Shown one piece after another: positions 34,276-43,959 of a stretch of 64,000 nt of DNA (position 1 is its first letter; each line of letters starts with the position of its first letter). A program made the translations under genes and the position numbers. The notes under the pieces were generated by a model. It was not told the DNA's origin, searched no databases, and worked only from the letters and a program-made list of their open reading frames with translations. Location of the stretch: the NCBI GenBank assembly GCA_027484825.1, contig JAIXSE010000016.1, positions 310,001 through 374,000 on the forward strand, written 5' to 3'. The stretch is from Rubrivivax sp. (GTDB lineage Bacteria > Pseudomonadota > Gammaproteobacteria > Burkholderiales > Burkholderiaceae_C).

Positions 34276-34812
34276 TCACTGGACCTTCGGGAAGTCGATG
34301 TCGGTGTCATTCACCCGGTTCACCAGGTTGGTGAAGGTGATCATGGAGACGGTGAGCAGGGCTTCGATGACCTGCTGGGCGTTGTAGCCGGCATCGGTCA
34401 CGGCCTGCAGGACCTCGGCCGGCACCGTGCCACGCGTGGTCTGCACGATGCGCACGAACTTGAGCAGCGCATCGAGCTTGGCCTGGCCGGTGACATCGCC
34501 GGCGCGAATCTGCTGCAGTGCTTCTGGCGCCAGCCCGACCATGCGGCCCACCATCGAGTGGGCGGCCACGCAATAGTCACAGCCGTTGATCTCACTCACC
34601 GCCAGGCGGATGGCTTCCACCTCCGAGCGGCTCAGTCCGCCTTGCGACAGTGCGGCATCGGCGCCGAGCAGGGTGGACAGCGACTGGGGGCTGTAGCCGC
34701 CAATGGTGGCGTAGGCGTTGGGCACCTTGCCCACGGCCTTCTTGACCTGGGCAAAGAGCGTCGAGGCGTCGATCGAGAGTTGTTCCTGGGGGATGAGAGG
34801 GATGCGGGACAT
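34276..34812 (-). CDS. Carboxymuconolactone decarboxylase / AhpD-like protein
   Basis: This 178-residue all-helical protein carries the alkylhydroperoxidase core EINGCDYCVAAHS, with C78, C81 and H85, and E74 just before. This is the redox-active Glu-Cys-x2-Cys-x3-His arrangement of AhpD-like peroxidases. The surrounding LSRSEVEAIRLAVSEINGC and the C-terminal IEALLTVSMITFTNLVNRVNDTDIDFP are typical of the small carboxymuconolactone decarboxylase family with peroxidase activity. It is divergent from an AraC-type regulator, a common pairing that suggests induction by that regulator, perhaps by electrophiles or peroxides (inference). Confidence 0.9.
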   Translation of the reverse strand: MSRIPLIPQEQLSIDASTLFAQVKKAVGKVPNAYATIGGYSPQSLSTLLGADAALSQGGLSRSEVEAIRLAVSEINGCDYCVAAHSMVGRMVGLAPEALQQIRAGDVTGQAKLDALLKFVRIVQTTRGTVPAEVLQAVTDAGYNAQQVIEALLTVSMITFTNLVNRVNDTDIDFPKVQ

Positions 34813-34910
34813 GATGAGACTCCGGTTGTTTTGGCCGCTGCACCCAATGCGCTGCGGATGGAAGCACTGTAGGCCGATGGGGTGAAATCATCTGCATCCT
34901 AGAATCGCAA

Positions 34911-34934
34911 TATCATGCTCATAAGTATCATGCT
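34911..34934. promoter_or_regulatory. Direct repeat in the AraC/AhpD-like divergent promoter region
   Basis: TATCATGCT occurs at 34911-34919 and 34926-34934, offset 15 bases. The pair lies in an AT-rich patch between the two divergent genes. It could be an operator for the AraC-family protein, but 15 bases is not the most usual spacing. Confidence 0.4.
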
Positions 34935-34988
34935 GGGAATGCAGGGCATGGCGAACAGTCGGCTTGAGGGTTTGGGAGGAGGCTGCGG

Positions 34989-35942
34989 ATGGATGTGCTG
35001 AGCCAGTGGCTGGCCTTGATGCCGGTAAGCGGGCAGGTGGAGACGCGCTGTCATTTCGGTGCGCCCTGGCGCATTGCCCCCGGGCCGGCTGCGCAGCTCG
35101 AGATTCCCTTCCACGTCCTGCTGGACGGGCATGCGGTGCTGGAGGCGCCGGGCGCCGCGCCCGTGACGCTTCAGCCCGGCGATGTGGTGCTGCTGCCGCA
35201 TGGGGACGCTCATCTGCTCCATGACGGCAGCGGTCAGCCGCCGCTCGGGGCCACGGAGCGAGCCTCTGCTGTGCTCACCGTGGCGGAGAACGGGGGCGAC
35301 GGGCCGGTGGCCGATCTGCTGTGCGGACGCTTCCTGCTCGGTGCGCAGTCCGCTCCCATGGTCCGTCAGTTTCTTCCTGCGAGCCTGGTGGTGAGCAGCG
35401 ACGAAGCCAGCGGCCGCGCAGGCCAGGGCGCTGATGACGGCTCAACCCGCCAGCGGCTGGCGCAACTCATTGGCTTGATGCGCCTGGAAGCGCAGGAGGA
35501 AGGGCCGGGCAGCGGGGCGGTGATCGGTCACCTGTGCGGAGCGCTGTTTTCCCTGGCGCTTCGCCGCGCCAGCCAGCAAGCGCAGGGTGGTGCGCAGACC
35601 CTGCTGGCGCTGGCGCACCGCACCAGCCTCCAACCGGCGCTCATGGCCCTGTTCAACGAGCCGCACAAGCCGTGGACCTTGCCCGAGCTGGCCGCGTTGT
35701 GCCACATGTCCCGCGCGACGCTGATCCGGCACTTCGAGACCGCCACTGGCCGCTCCCCGGCCGAGCTGCTGCTGCAGATCCGCATGGCCCGGGCCATGCA
35801 GCGCCTGCTGCAATCCGGGCTGTCTGCGGCGGCGATTGCGGATGAGGTGGGCTACCAGTCTGAAGCGGCGTTTCAGCGGGCTTTCAAGCGGCATCTGGGC
35901 ATCACGCCCGCGAAGTTCCGCATGGCCCGCGGCCATTCGTGA
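34989..35942 (+). CDS. AraC-family regulator with N-terminal cupin domain
   Basis: This 317-residue protein starts at 34989 behind a strong GGGAGGAGG. Residues 1-190 are a cupin_6-type sensor domain: LEIPFHVLLDGHAVLE, and LQPGDVVLLPHGDAHLL with the cupin His and acidic residues. The C-terminal 100 residues have two helix-turn-helix units (WTLPELAALCHMSRATLIRHFE; AAIADEVGYQSEAAFQRAFKRHLGITPAKFR). Regulators of this architecture generally activate a divergent oxidoreductase or peroxidase gene. Here the divergent neighbour is the AhpD-like gene. The small-molecule signal is unknown. Confidence 0.9.
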   Translation: MDVLSQWLALMPVSGQVETRCHFGAPWRIAPGPAAQLEIPFHVLLDGHAVLEAPGAAPVTLQPGDVVLLPHGDAHLLHDGSGQPPLGATERASAVLTVAENGGDGPVADLLCGRFLLGAQSAPMVRQFLPASLVVSSDEASGRAGQGADDGSTRQRLAQLIGLMRLEAQEEGPGSGAVIGHLCGALFSLALRRASQQAQGGAQTLLALAHRTSLQPALMALFNEPHKPWTLPELAALCHMSRATLIRHFETATGRSPAELLLQIRMARAMQRLLQSGLSAAAIADEVGYQSEAAFQRAFKRHLGITPAKFRMARGHS

Positions 35943-36011
35943 GGACCAGCCCGCCCGCACTCCGCAGCCTGGTGCACGCAGTCAGGCGGACAGCGTTCTT
36001 CGCGATGGGAC

Positions 36012-38090
36012 CTAGAGATAAAGCGCCCGTATCGTGTCGCCATCCAGCGGTGTGACGGTGGAATCGGGTGCGATCCCAAAGCGCGTCTCGGCCTCTGACG
36101 GATTGTCGACCAGACACCCTCGCGCCCGCGCATGGAGCGACATCAGCGTATGCAGGTCGGGCTTGACCATCTCCCGCAAGGCTCGCAGCATCAACGACAC
36201 CCCGGCCTGGTTGCCGGCCACGCTGTTGGCAAAGCGAGGGTGCTCCTTCAAAGCGATATCGGCCCACAGGACTTCCCGGTGCTGCAGATCCAGCACCAGG
36301 GGTAGGCTGATCCTCGCATCGGAGCTCAGGTCGACACGGTCCACGACCGTGCGTGCCTCGAAGGGCTCACCGGACCGTACATCCGTGCGAGACATCCAGC
36401 CCGCGAAACATTCGGGCAGATCGCAGTAGGCTTGGCCGGAGTAGCTGTTGATGCACATCACCACGAACCGAACGCCGCGGGCGCGCAGCAGGCTCAGGTC
36501 CAGGTCGATGAATTCGCAAGCGCCTTTGGGCGCGTCAACGATGTCGCCGCTGTGGTGCGCGCCCCACGCCCGCAGGTTGTAGAACGCGAGGGTGTCGAGG
36601 TGGCCATAGTCGTCGCCGTACAGCACCGCGGAAAGGTCGATATCGACCCTGGAGCGGCCGTTCATCCACCACAGGAACAGCCTCACGAATCCGCCCGCAG
36701 GCATTGGAATCCGGCTGCCGCGCGCAAAGGTGCGTAGTGACTTTGACGCGGCTCGCTGAGCCAGTGGCACTGCATAGCGGGCCAGGGCTGGATCCACGAA
36801 GCAGCGACCCAGCGGCGGCAGAAGCGCGAATCGCGCCAACAGCACTTCTTCGCAGCCCTGCACGACCTGTTGAGCGACTGCCGCGTCAATCGCGTCGCGC
36901 CGATCCGCTCGCGCGAACACTTTGGCGACCTCGCCCTTGGGGAAGAAAACCCGCAAGCGCCGCTGGTCGCCGCGCGCCTTGAAGTGCGTCAGAACCTGCA
37001 GCAGCACGGGCGTGGAGACGCGAGGCGCCAAGTCCGCAAAGCGCATGAGCAGCGCCTGCGGCGCTTCACTCTTGCGCAGCAGCAGGTCCAGCCGACGGGC
37101 GTACTCTCCGGGGCGGGCCTCCAGGGCCTGCGCGGCACCAGCCACGTCACCGATGGCGAGCGCTTGTTCCACACGATGGTTGAAGCTCACGAAGGGCAGA
37201 CCGTCGCGAATGACCGCAAACGCTGCGGCAGTCTTCGGAAAGCGATCGCGGTGTTCACCCGGATGCAGGCGCTCACCCAAGCGCTTGAAGGGTTCGATCC
37301 GGCGGCGCATGTCCTCGGTCAGGTCGCTGCACCCCTCCAGAAGCGCCAGCAGCAGGCGCCGTTGGCGGCGCGTGAACCGTGCAAAGCGCGTTGAAGAAGC
37401 CAGTGACAGGTCTCCGCCGGACAGACCTACCGCAAGCCGCAGGACGTCTGTGGCGGTGCGCAAATGGGTGTGGACGAACTGCTGCGTCCGCTCGTCGTGG
37501 TCCAAGTGGAGCACCAGTTGAGCCCCGATCAAAGCGAGGTTCTCTTTGAACGGGAACTTCGCCGGCAGCAGGCGGAACACATCGGCCTCATAGTGCCGGA
37601 TCCACCAACCCAGGTCCGCACGGTCTTGTTCCGACAGCGACGCCGCCGAACCTGCCAGCCGCGTGAAGAGTGCTTCGAAGTCTTCCAGCGAGCCCAGCTC
37701 CACAATCCGCGGGAAGCGCTGGTTCAGCAGCAGCGGCGGCCGATCCTCTTCTGTGGCCGCCACGCGGCGCAGACTGACATAGTGCTTCAGGGCGTTGAGG
37801 TAGAGCTCTGCTTCGGTCAGCGCCATCACCTGAGCCGGAAAGCCGGGGTACAGCGGGGTGTACTCGCGATGCGCGCCAAGCAGCTTGCGCATCTCTTGAG
37901 TCAGTTGGCGCAGCAATGGCGCGGCCTGTTCGACCGACAGGGTGGACAGGCGCGCGACCAGATCATCCGCGAGCACGAATCCCAGCGCCTCGATCTCCTT
38001 GAGCATCGTGGCCATCTGCTGCGGCGTGAGGCCGCCCTGGCCGGGCGGCACATGCAACCGCGAACGGCGCCGCAGGTAGATCTCGTTCAT
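36012..38090 (-). CDS. Large orphan protein with C-terminal TerD-like domain
   Basis: This 692-residue soluble protein has two regions. Residues 1-450 are helical and match no family I know. Residues about 470-615 look like a TerD beta-sandwich: VDIDLSAVLYGDDYGHLDTLAFYNLR (482 on), HHSGDIVDAPKG (512 on) and EFIDLDLSLLRARGVRFVVMCINSYSGQ (526 on). These echo the TerD pattern of DLDLS, FYNN, HSGD and IDLDLS. TerD proteins bind calcium and belong to tellurite- and phage-stress modules, which also contain larger fused members. No other ter gene is nearby. The gene follows mtfA on the same strand with a stem-loop between. Function is inferred only at the domain level. Confidence 0.75.
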   Translation of the reverse strand: MNEIYLRRRSRLHVPPGQGGLTPQQMATMLKEIEALGFVLADDLVARLSTLSVEQAAPLLRQLTQEMRKLLGAHREYTPLYPGFPAQVMALTEAELYLNALKHYVSLRRVAATEEDRPPLLLNQRFPRIVELGSLEDFEALFTRLAGSAASLSEQDRADLGWWIRHYEADVFRLLPAKFPFKENLALIGAQLVLHLDHDERTQQFVHTHLRTATDVLRLAVGLSGGDLSLASSTRFARFTRRQRRLLLALLEGCSDLTEDMRRRIEPFKRLGERLHPGEHRDRFPKTAAAFAVIRDGLPFVSFNHRVEQALAIGDVAGAAQALEARPGEYARRLDLLLRKSEAPQALLMRFADLAPRVSTPVLLQVLTHFKARGDQRRLRVFFPKGEVAKVFARADRRDAIDAAVAQQVVQGCEEVLLARFALLPPLGRCFVDPALARYAVPLAQRAASKSLRTFARGSRIPMPAGGFVRLFLWWMNGRSRVDIDLSAVLYGDDYGHLDTLAFYNLRAWGAHHSGDIVDAPKGACEFIDLDLSLLRARGVRFVVMCINSYSGQAYCDLPECFAGWMSRTDVRSGEPFEARTVVDRVDLSSDARISLPLVLDLQHREVLWADIALKEHPRFANSVAGNQAGVSLMLRALREMVKPDLHTLMSLHARARGCLVDNPSEAETRFGIAPDSTVTPLDGDTIRALYL

Positions 38091-38110
38091 CGTCCGGTCC
38101 CTGGAAACAA

Positions 38111-38136
38111 CATCGCCTGTGGCAAGACAGGCGATG
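38111..38136 (-). terminator. Stem-loop between mtfA and the TerD-like gene
   Basis: CATCGCCTG (38111-38119) and CAGGCGATG (38128-38136) form a perfect 9-bp stem with an 8-base loop. On the minus strand it is followed by TTGTTT, a weak T tract. It may terminate mtfA transcription or lie in the leader of the TerD-like gene. Confidence 0.5.
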
Positions 38137-38201
38137 AGCGGAAAGCGGGGGCCCTAGGTTTGCAGGGTTGAGAAGGAAGGACCCCCATAGCCGCGAATTC
38201 A

Positions 38202-38996
38202 CTATAACCCAGCCGGATCCTGCCGGAAGAAGTCGCGGAGGATGCGATAGAGCTGCGGCTGTTCCTGCTTCAGTCCGCGAGGCGCGACAAAAAACGCTTC
38301 CACCGCCACCGCGAAGAACTCGTCCAGCGCATCAGCCCCGTAGGGATCGATCACGGTGGCATACCCCGCATCCACTTGCTGGTAGAACCACTCCCATTCG
38401 GCCTGCAGCGTCGCCTGCCAGTCCGCTTGGGCGTCCCGCGTGGACAGGGCCGGTGCGGCGTTGAGTGTTCCGTCCCGCATGTCGATCACATGCGCGAATT
38501 CGTGGATGACCACGCTGTAGACCGGATCAAAACCTTCCAGCCGCTCCTCATGAGCCTCCGGCGACACCTCGCTCCAGGCCAGAACCAGCGGTCCGCCCGG
38601 CATGGCTTCGCCGGAGAAGCTGTCCTCGTAGGCATGGACCACGCCGTCCTCGTCCATCTCCTCGCGCGGCACCACCACCTGACCTTCATGCATGACAATG
38701 CCCACAAAGCCGTCATACCACTGCAGCCCCAGCTTCAGGATGGGCAAGCAGGCCTGCGCCGCCACGTAGACGGCAATTTCGTCGGTCACCTCGAAGCCGC
38801 CCGCGCCGTGGAATTCCTTGGATGCGAGGAACAGGGAACACAGGCGGCGCAGCTCGGCCAGGTCGTCCGCGGAGCGTTGGCCGATGAAGGGATAGCGCAG
38901 CAGCGTCAGCTGCCAGAGCGTGTCCGGAATAGCGTGGCGTGCCAGCAGGCGTTGCTCGCGATACTGGCGCCAGCGTTGGAAGAGCGGTCTGAGCAT
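38202..38996 (-). CDS. mtfA: Zinc-dependent peptidase MtfA
   Basis: This 264-residue protein matches MtfA (DgsA anti-repressor) in length and motif. The zinc site is H165-E-F-A-H169 (VVIHEFAHVIDM), with a downstream Glu in ADALDEFFAVAVEAFF as third ligand, as in gluzincin-like metallopeptidases. In E. coli MtfA binds the Mlc repressor and releases ptsG control; it also has weak aminopeptidase activity. Whether an Mlc partner exists here is unknown. The gene begins 33 bases after the lpxH stop on the same strand and could be the last gene of the ppiA-ppiB-lpxH transcript. Confidence 0.92.
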   Translation of the reverse strand: MLRPLFQRWRQYREQRLLARHAIPDTLWQLTLLRYPFIGQRSADDLAELRRLCSLFLASKEFHGAGGFEVTDEIAVYVAAQACLPILKLGLQWYDGFVGIVMHEGQVVVPREEMDEDGVVHAYEDSFSGEAMPGGPLVLAWSEVSPEAHEERLEGFDPVYSVVIHEFAHVIDMRDGTLNAAPALSTRDAQADWQATLQAEWEWFYQQVDAGYATVIDPYGADALDEFFAVAVEAFFVAPRGLKQEQPQLYRILRDFFRQDPAGL

Positions 38997-39029
38997 GACA
39001 GCGGACCAGAACGTGCGGGCCGACCCCGC

Positions 39030-39845
39030 TCAGTGGCGCAGGCGGTCCCGAACGGCTTCGGTGCGCATCGGTGCGTCACGGCGCAGGCCGGTCGCATCCA
39101 GGATCAGCACGTCCCCCCGCTGCGCATGGTCGAAGTCCCAGTCGGACAGCACGATGCGGCGCAGGCCGTTGCCCAGGTCATGATCCGCCGGTCGATGGGT
39201 GTGGCCGTGAATCAGCACATCGCAGCCGGACGCCTTGAGCCAGTCCCGGCAGCCCTGCGGGTCCACATCGGCCCACTGCATCGGATCTTGCTGATGCGCC
39301 TTGCTGCGTCCCCGCAGATAACGGGCCAAGGCGCGGCGGGCCGACAGCGGCAGTGCCAGCAGCAGGGCCTTCACCCACGGGCGGCGCACGACGGCGCGGG
39401 CGCGCTGATAGCCGACGTCATCCACACAGAGCAGGTCGCCATGGCTGAGCAGCCAGCGTCGGCCGAAGGCCTCCAGCCGGGTGGGGTCGTCCAGCAGCGT
39501 CAGCCCGGCGTCATAAGCCATGGCCGGGCCCAGCATGAAGTCCCGGTTGCCGTGCATGAAAAACAATCGGGTGCGGCGGGCCGCATCCCGCAGCAGGCTC
39601 ATGCACTGCTGCTCGAAACTCTCCGGCACCCAGCGGACATCGTCGCCAATCCAGGCTTCGAAGATGTCGCCCAGCAGGAACACCGCGTCGGCCGGTGTGG
39701 CCGCCAGGTGCTCACGCAAGCGCTCCACCGTGCGGGGGAGGGCGGGCGACAGGTGCAGGTCGGACAGTACATCCACCCGCCGCCAGAGCGGCTCGGCGCG
39801 CAGGGTCGCCAGCGGACCCGGCAGCGGGAAGGATGCTGCGTTCAC
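39030..39845 (-). CDS. lpxH: UDP-2,3-diacylglucosamine diphosphatase LpxH
   Basis: This 271-residue calcineurin-like phosphoesterase carries all the metal-binding motifs: VLSDLHLS (D-x-H), [13 protein letters not shown] (GD), FMHGNRDF (GN[H/R]D), LLSHGD and IHGHTHRP (GHxH). LpxH cleaves UDP-2,3-diacylglucosamine to lipid X in lipid A synthesis, at the cytoplasmic face of the inner membrane. The start overlaps the ppiB stop by four bases (ATGA). The ppiA-ppiB-lpxH order is common in Burkholderiales. Confidence 0.94.
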   Translation of the reverse strand: MNAASFPLPGPLATLRAEPLWRRVDVLSDLHLSPALPRTVERLREHLAATPADAVFLLGDIFEAWIGDDVRWVPESFEQQCMSLLRDAARRTRLFFMHGNRDFMLGPAMAYDAGLTLLDDPTRLEAFGRRWLLSHGDLLCVDDVGYQRARAVVRRPWVKALLLALPLSARRALARYLRGRSKAHQQDPMQWADVDPQGCRDWLKASGCDVLIHGHTHRPADHDLGNGLRRIVLSDWDFDHAQRGDVLILDATGLRRDAPMRTEAVRDRLRH

Positions 39846-40345
39846 TCGAGGACGACTGCCTTTTCGATGATCACAGCGTCCACCGGGACGTCGTCATGGA
39901 AACCGGAGCGGCTGGTCTTGACCTTCTCGATCTTGTCCACCACCTCGGTGCCGCCGATGACCTTGCCGAACACGGCATAGCCCCAGCCGGACGGGCTTTC
40001 GCTCTTGAAGTTCAGGAACTCGTTGTCGACGGTGTTGATGAAGAACTGGGCGCTGGCCGAGTGCGGCGCATTGGTGCGGGCCATCGCCAGGGTGTACTTG
40101 TGGTTCTTCAGGCCGTTGTTGGCTTCGTTCTGGATCGGCGCGTCGGTGGGCTTTTGCTTCATGCCTTCTTCAAAGCCGCCGCCCTGGACCATGAAGCCCT
40201 TGATGACGCGGTGGAAGATGGTGCCGTCGTAGTGGCCCTTGCTGGCGTAGGCGATGAAGTTGGCGACGGTGACCGGGGCCTTTTCATCGTCCAGTTCCAC
40301 GGTGATCAGTCCGTGGTTGGTATGCAGTTCGACTTTCTTGCTCAT
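39842..40345 (-). CDS. ppiB: Peptidyl-prolyl cis-trans isomerase, cyclophilin type (cytoplasmic)
   Basis: This 167-residue cyclophilin has no signal peptide. The active-site segments are present: [19 protein letters not shown] (catalytic Arg in FHRVI), [21 protein letters not shown] (FF core), and [20 protein letters not shown]. It catalyses proline isomerisation in the cytoplasm. It lies between ppiA and lpxH, overlapping both by four bases, so the three form one translationally coupled operon. Confidence 0.95.
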   Translation of the reverse strand: MSKKVELHTNHGLITVELDDEKAPVTVANFIAYASKGHYDGTIFHRVIKGFMVQGGGFEEGMKQKPTDAPIQNEANNGLKNHKYTLAMARTNAPHSASAQFFINTVDNEFLNFKSESPSGWGYAVFGKVIGGTEVVDKIEKVKTSRSGFHDDVPVDAVIIEKAVVLE

Positions 40346-40917
40346 GGTTTGTTCTCCACGGTGGCTTTGTTGATGAGGATGGGGGTGGTGGGCAGATTCT
40401 GGAACATCATGTTCTTCGCAGCGGTGGGGGTGGCGCGGATCTTGTCCACCACCTCCATCCCTTCGATGACGTAGCCAAACACGGCGTAGCCGCGGCCGTC
40501 CGGCGCGTAGCCGGGGTCCAGGCCGGGGTTGTCCACCACATTGATGAAGAACTGGGACGTGGCCGAGTTCGGATCGTTGGTGCGGGCCATGGCCACGCTG
40601 CCGCGGATGTTGAGCAGGCCGTTGCCGGCTTCCAGCGGAATCGGCGGCTTGGTGGGCTTTTGCGACAGCTGCGGCGTGTAGCCGCCGGTCTGCACCATGA
40701 AGCCGTCGATCACCCGGTGGAAGATGACGCCGTTGTAGTGGCCCGACTTCACATAGGCCAGGAAGTTGGCGACGCTTTTGGGCGCCTTCTCCGGCTCCAG
40801 CTGGATGCGGATGTCGCCCAGCGTGGTGCTCAGCTTCACGACCTGGGCCTGTGCCAGCGAGGCGGCCAGGCTCAGCGCGGTGGCGGCCAGCGCCATCAGC
40901 AGTTTGGTGGTCCTCAT
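40342..40917 (-). CDS. ppiA: Peptidyl-prolyl cis-trans isomerase, cyclophilin type (periplasmic)
   Basis: The N-terminus [20 protein letters not shown] ends in the cleavage site LAQAQ, so the 191-residue cyclophilin is exported. The catalytic core is intact ([54 protein letters not shown]). It folds periplasmic proteins and pairs with the cytoplasmic paralog encoded next; the two genes look like a tandem duplication with divergent targeting. It is the first gene of the ppiA-ppiB-lpxH operon. Confidence 0.95.
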   Translation of the reverse strand: MRTTKLLMALAATALSLAASLAQAQVVKLSTTLGDIRIQLEPEKAPKSVANFLAYVKSGHYNGVIFHRVIDGFMVQTGGYTPQLSQKPTKPPIPLEAGNGLLNIRGSVAMARTNDPNSATSQFFINVVDNPGLDPGYAPDGRGYAVFGYVIEGMEVVDKIRATPTAAKNMMFQNLPTTPILINKATVENKP

Positions 40918-41058
40918 GGGGATGCTTGTGAGTACGGGTGGGTGGAAGGATGCCGGGCAGGCCCGTCGGCTGGGCCGGGAGCCTGCAGCGGCGCGGACAT
41001 CAGTGGGACTGTGGCTTGGGCATGCGGTGGGCCCGGGGGGGGGGCTCCCGACGCCGGG

Positions 41059-41589
41059 TCAGGGCGCCGGACGCTTGCCGTTGTTCAGGTCGGACACGCG
41101 CTGCAGCTTGAGCTTCAGCGCCGAATCATCCCCCAGGGCCTGCTTCAGCGCACGCTCATACGCTTGCTGGGCCAGGCGCATCAGCACATCGCCAAGGTTC
41201 TCCTGGGCCTGTGCATGGTCGGGTTGCAGCTCCAGCGCGCGCATCAGCTGCTGGCGGGCAGCTTCATATTCGCCGCGGGCCGCATGGATCACGGCCAGGT
41301 TGTTGTAGGGGTCCGCCAGGTCGGGGTATTCCTCGGTCAGGGCGGTGAAGACGCTGCGGGCGCGTTCGAGCTGGCGCTGCTCCAGCAGCATCGTGCCCAG
41401 CGCAAAGCGCAGTCGCGGGTCGTCCGGGGTGGCCTTGAGCGCGTCCTCGACGGCCTTGACGGCCAGGTCGCGTTTGCCGGCGGCCCACAGGGCCTGAGCG
41501 TCGTCCAGGGCAGCAGCATGTACGGCCGTCGAGGTGAGCAGGGCCAGTGCGATGCAGCAGCTGTGGAACAGGGCGGGGAACTTGGGCAT
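41059..41589 (-). CDS. Exported TPR-repeat protein
   Basis: The Met at 41589 opens a signal peptide (MPKFPALFHSCCIALALLTS, then TAVHAAALD), and the mature protein is about 155 residues. Three to four tetratricopeptide repeats are visible, for example ADPYNNLAVIHAARGEYEAARQQLMRALELQPDHAQAQENLGDVL. Such proteins act as periplasmic scaffolds. A gene of this kind next to cysS is commonly seen in Burkholderiales. It is divergent from cysS. Ten consecutive G residues (41035-41044) lie just beyond its stop, outside the coding region. No specific partner can be named. Confidence 0.85.
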   Translation of the reverse strand: MPKFPALFHSCCIALALLTSTAVHAAALDDAQALWAAGKRDLAVKAVEDALKATPDDPRLRFALGTMLLEQRQLERARSVFTALTEEYPDLADPYNNLAVIHAARGEYEAARQQLMRALELQPDHAQAQENLGDVLMRLAQQAYERALKQALGDDSALKLKLQRVSDLNNGKRPAP

Positions 41590-41904
41590 GGGCGGATGGC
41601 GATGGTCAAGGCCGTGGTGTCGGGGGGAAGAGGGCTGCGCGCGAACCCGCAAAGGGTCTGCCCGGAGCTCCCGAACCAGCGGGCCGCTATACTGACGGTC
41701 ATTCTAGAGCGAGCTGTCGTCTCTCGCCCGACCAATGCCCTTGTTGTGCCCTATCGCCGCACCGGCCCGTCCCGCTGACGGTGCTTGCGGCTCCAGCATC
41801 ACGCCTTTCCCTCCGGCCCCAGCGCCGGTCTGACCCGGCCGACGCCGGGATGGGGAGTCGTCCGGGCCGGCGGTTGGCGCGCCGGACACACCAGTGGCCC
41901 ATCC

Positions 41905-43305
41905 ATGTCCTCCTTGCGCATTTTCAATACGCTGACTCGTCAGCCTGAACCGTTCCAGCCGATTGATCCGGGCCACGTCCGCATGTATGTCTGCGGCATC
42001 ACCGTCTACGACCTGTGCCACATGGGTCATGCGCGGATGAACATCGCCTTCGACGTCGTCTACCGCTGGCTCCAGGCCAGTGGCTACAACCCGACCTACG
42101 TCCGCAACATCACCGACATCGACGACAAGATCATCCGCCGTGCGCTCGAGCGCGGCCTGACCATCCGTCAGCTGACCGACGAGATGATCACCGCCATGCA
42201 CCGGGACTTCGACGCCCTGGGCATCGCCAAACCGACCCACGAACCGCGCGCCACCGACTATGTCCCCCAGATGCTGGACATCATTGGCCGCCTGGAAGCC
42301 AAGGGCCTGGCCTACCAGGCCGAGGGCGGCGATGTGAACTATGCGGTGCGCAAGTTCGAGGGCTACGGCAAGCTCAGCGGCAAGTCGGTGGACCAACTGC
42401 GCGCCGGCGAGCGCGTGGCGGTGGACACCGGCAAGCAGGATCCGCTGGACTTCGTGCTGTGGAAGTCCGCCAAGGCGGAAGAGCCGGCCGAGGCGAAGTG
42501 GGCCAGCCCTTGGGGCGAAGGCCGTCCCGGCTGGCACATCGAGTGCTCGGCCATGAGCTGCGCCCTGCTGGGCGAGCGCTTCGACATCCATGGCGGCGGC
42601 ATGGACCTGCAGTTCCCGCACCATGAGAACGAAATTGCGCAGAGCGAAGGCGCCTTCGGCCATCCGTTCGTCAACCTCTGGATGCACAACGGCTTCCTGA
42701 ACGTCGACAACGAGAAGATGTCCAAGAGCCTGGGCAACTTCTTCACCATTGCGGACGTGCTCAAGAAGTTCGATGGCGAGGCCATCCGTTTCTTCATGCT
42801 GCGCACCCACTACCGCAGCCCCTTCAATTTCAGCGACGCCAGCCTGGACGACGCCCGCACGGCAGTGCGCCGTCTCTACACCGCGCTGGACGCCGTGCCG
42901 GCCGACGAGGTGAGCATCGACTGGACCACCGGTCCGGCCGCTGACTTCAAGCGGGCGATGGACGACGACTTCAACACCCCGGGCGCCCTGGCCGTGCTTT
43001 TCGAGCTGGCCAATCAGGTCAACCGCAGCCGCTCCGGGGCGGATGCCGGTCTGCTCAAGGCGCTGGGCGCTGTGCTGGGCGTGCTGCAACAGGCTCCCAA
43101 GGCCTATCTGCAAGCCGGGGAGGGCCTGGACGAGGCCTTCATCGAGTCGCAGATCGCCGCCCGTGCCGCCGCCAAGGCCGCCCGGAACTTTGCCGAGGCC
43201 GACCGCATCCGTCTGTCCCTGACCGAGCAGGGCATTGAGCTGAAGGATTCTGCCGCTGGCACCACATGGGTCCGTACGGGCGCCAAGGCTGGGGTGAAGG
43301 CCTGA
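41905..43305 (+). CDS. cysS: Cysteinyl-tRNA synthetase
   Basis: This 466-residue class I synthetase starts at 41905 ([17 protein letters not shown]). The active site is complete: C30 (zinc), H39-M-G-H42 (HIGH motif), further zinc ligands in HIECSAMS and [10 protein letters not shown], and KMSKS at 271-275. It charges tRNA-Cys in the cytoplasm. An earlier Met in the frame at 41785 would add 40 non-conserved residues and is rejected. The next gene starts on its stop codon (TGATG). Confidence 0.97.
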   Translation: MSSLRIFNTLTRQPEPFQPIDPGHVRMYVCGITVYDLCHMGHARMNIAFDVVYRWLQASGYNPTYVRNITDIDDKIIRRALERGLTIRQLTDEMITAMHRDFDALGIAKPTHEPRATDYVPQMLDIIGRLEAKGLAYQAEGGDVNYAVRKFEGYGKLSGKSVDQLRAGERVAVDTGKQDPLDFVLWKSAKAEEPAEAKWASPWGEGRPGWHIECSAMSCALLGERFDIHGGGMDLQFPHHENEIAQSEGAFGHPFVNLWMHNGFLNVDNEKMSKSLGNFFTIADVLKKFDGEAIRFFMLRTHYRSPFNFSDASLDDARTAVRRLYTALDAVPADEVSIDWTTGPAADFKRAMDDDFNTPGALAVLFELANQVNRSRSGADAGLLKALGAVLGVLQQAPKAYLQAGEGLDEAFIESQIAARAAAKAARNFAEADRIRLSLTEQGIELKDSAAGTTWVRTGAKAGVKA

Positions 43306-43958
43306 TGGGGCGTGTGGCGACCGCCGGGGTGACCCCGGACTATTGGGACGAAGCCTGCCGTCATCTGGTCAAGCGCGACCGGGTGATGAAGAAGCTCATT
43401 CCCCAATTCGGCGAGGCCCGGCTGCAGAGCCGGGGTGACGCTTTCACGACCCTGGCCCGCTCCATCGTGGGCCAGCAGATCTCGGTCAAGGCCGCGCAGT
43501 CGGTCTGGGACAAGTTCGCCGGTCTGACCACCGGCCCTTCCAACCGGATCAAACCGGCCGAGGTGCTGGCGCTGGAAAAAGACCAGCTCAAGGCGGTGGG
43601 CCTGTCGGCGCGCAAGGTGGAATACCTCAGCGACCTGGCCCAGCATTTCGAGTCGGGACAGGTTCATCCGCGCCAATGGGCGCAGATGGACGACGAAGCC
43701 ATCATTGATGAGCTGGTGGCCATCCGCGGCATCGCCCGCTGGACGGCCGAAATGTTCCTCATCTTCCATCTGATGCGGCCGAATGTGCTGCCCCTGGACG
43801 ACCTGGGGTTGCTCAAGGGCATCAGCCAGCACTACTTCAGCGACGAGCCGGTCTCCCGGGCCGAAGCGCGGGAGCTGGGCGAGGGCTGGGCCCCCTATCG
43901 GTCTGTGGCCACATGGTACATTTGGCGTAGCCTGGATCCGCTACCAGTGGATTACTGA
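43305..43958 (+). CDS. DNA-3-methyladenine glycosylase (HhH-GPD superfamily)
   Basis: This 217-residue protein has the endonuclease III-like fold: [19 protein letters not shown], a helix-hairpin-helix ([19 protein letters not shown]) and the catalytic Asp in [12 protein letters not shown]. There are no iron-sulfur Cys residues. This is the short AlkA-type group that removes alkylated purines. It starts on the last base of cysS (TGATG) and is followed one base later by accA, so it belongs to the cysS-accA cluster. The pairing with accA is frequent in Burkholderiales. An alkA symbol would be reasonable, but the exact substrate is unproven. Confidence 0.92.
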   Translation: MGRVATAGVTPDYWDEACRHLVKRDRVMKKLIPQFGEARLQSRGDAFTTLARSIVGQQISVKAAQSVWDKFAGLTTGPSNRIKPAEVLALEKDQLKAVGLSARKVEYLSDLAQHFESGQVHPRQWAQMDDEAIIDELVAIRGIARWTAEMFLIFHLMRPNVLPLDDLGLLKGISQHYFSDEPVSRAEARELGEGWAPYRSVATWYIWRSLDPLPVDY

Positions 43959-43959
43959 T

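Noticed and set aside
41035-41044. A run of ten G residues that could be a phase-variable tract
   Set aside because: It lies 14 bases beyond the stop codon of the TPR gene and not in a promoter spacer or coding frame, so slippage would have no obvious consequence.
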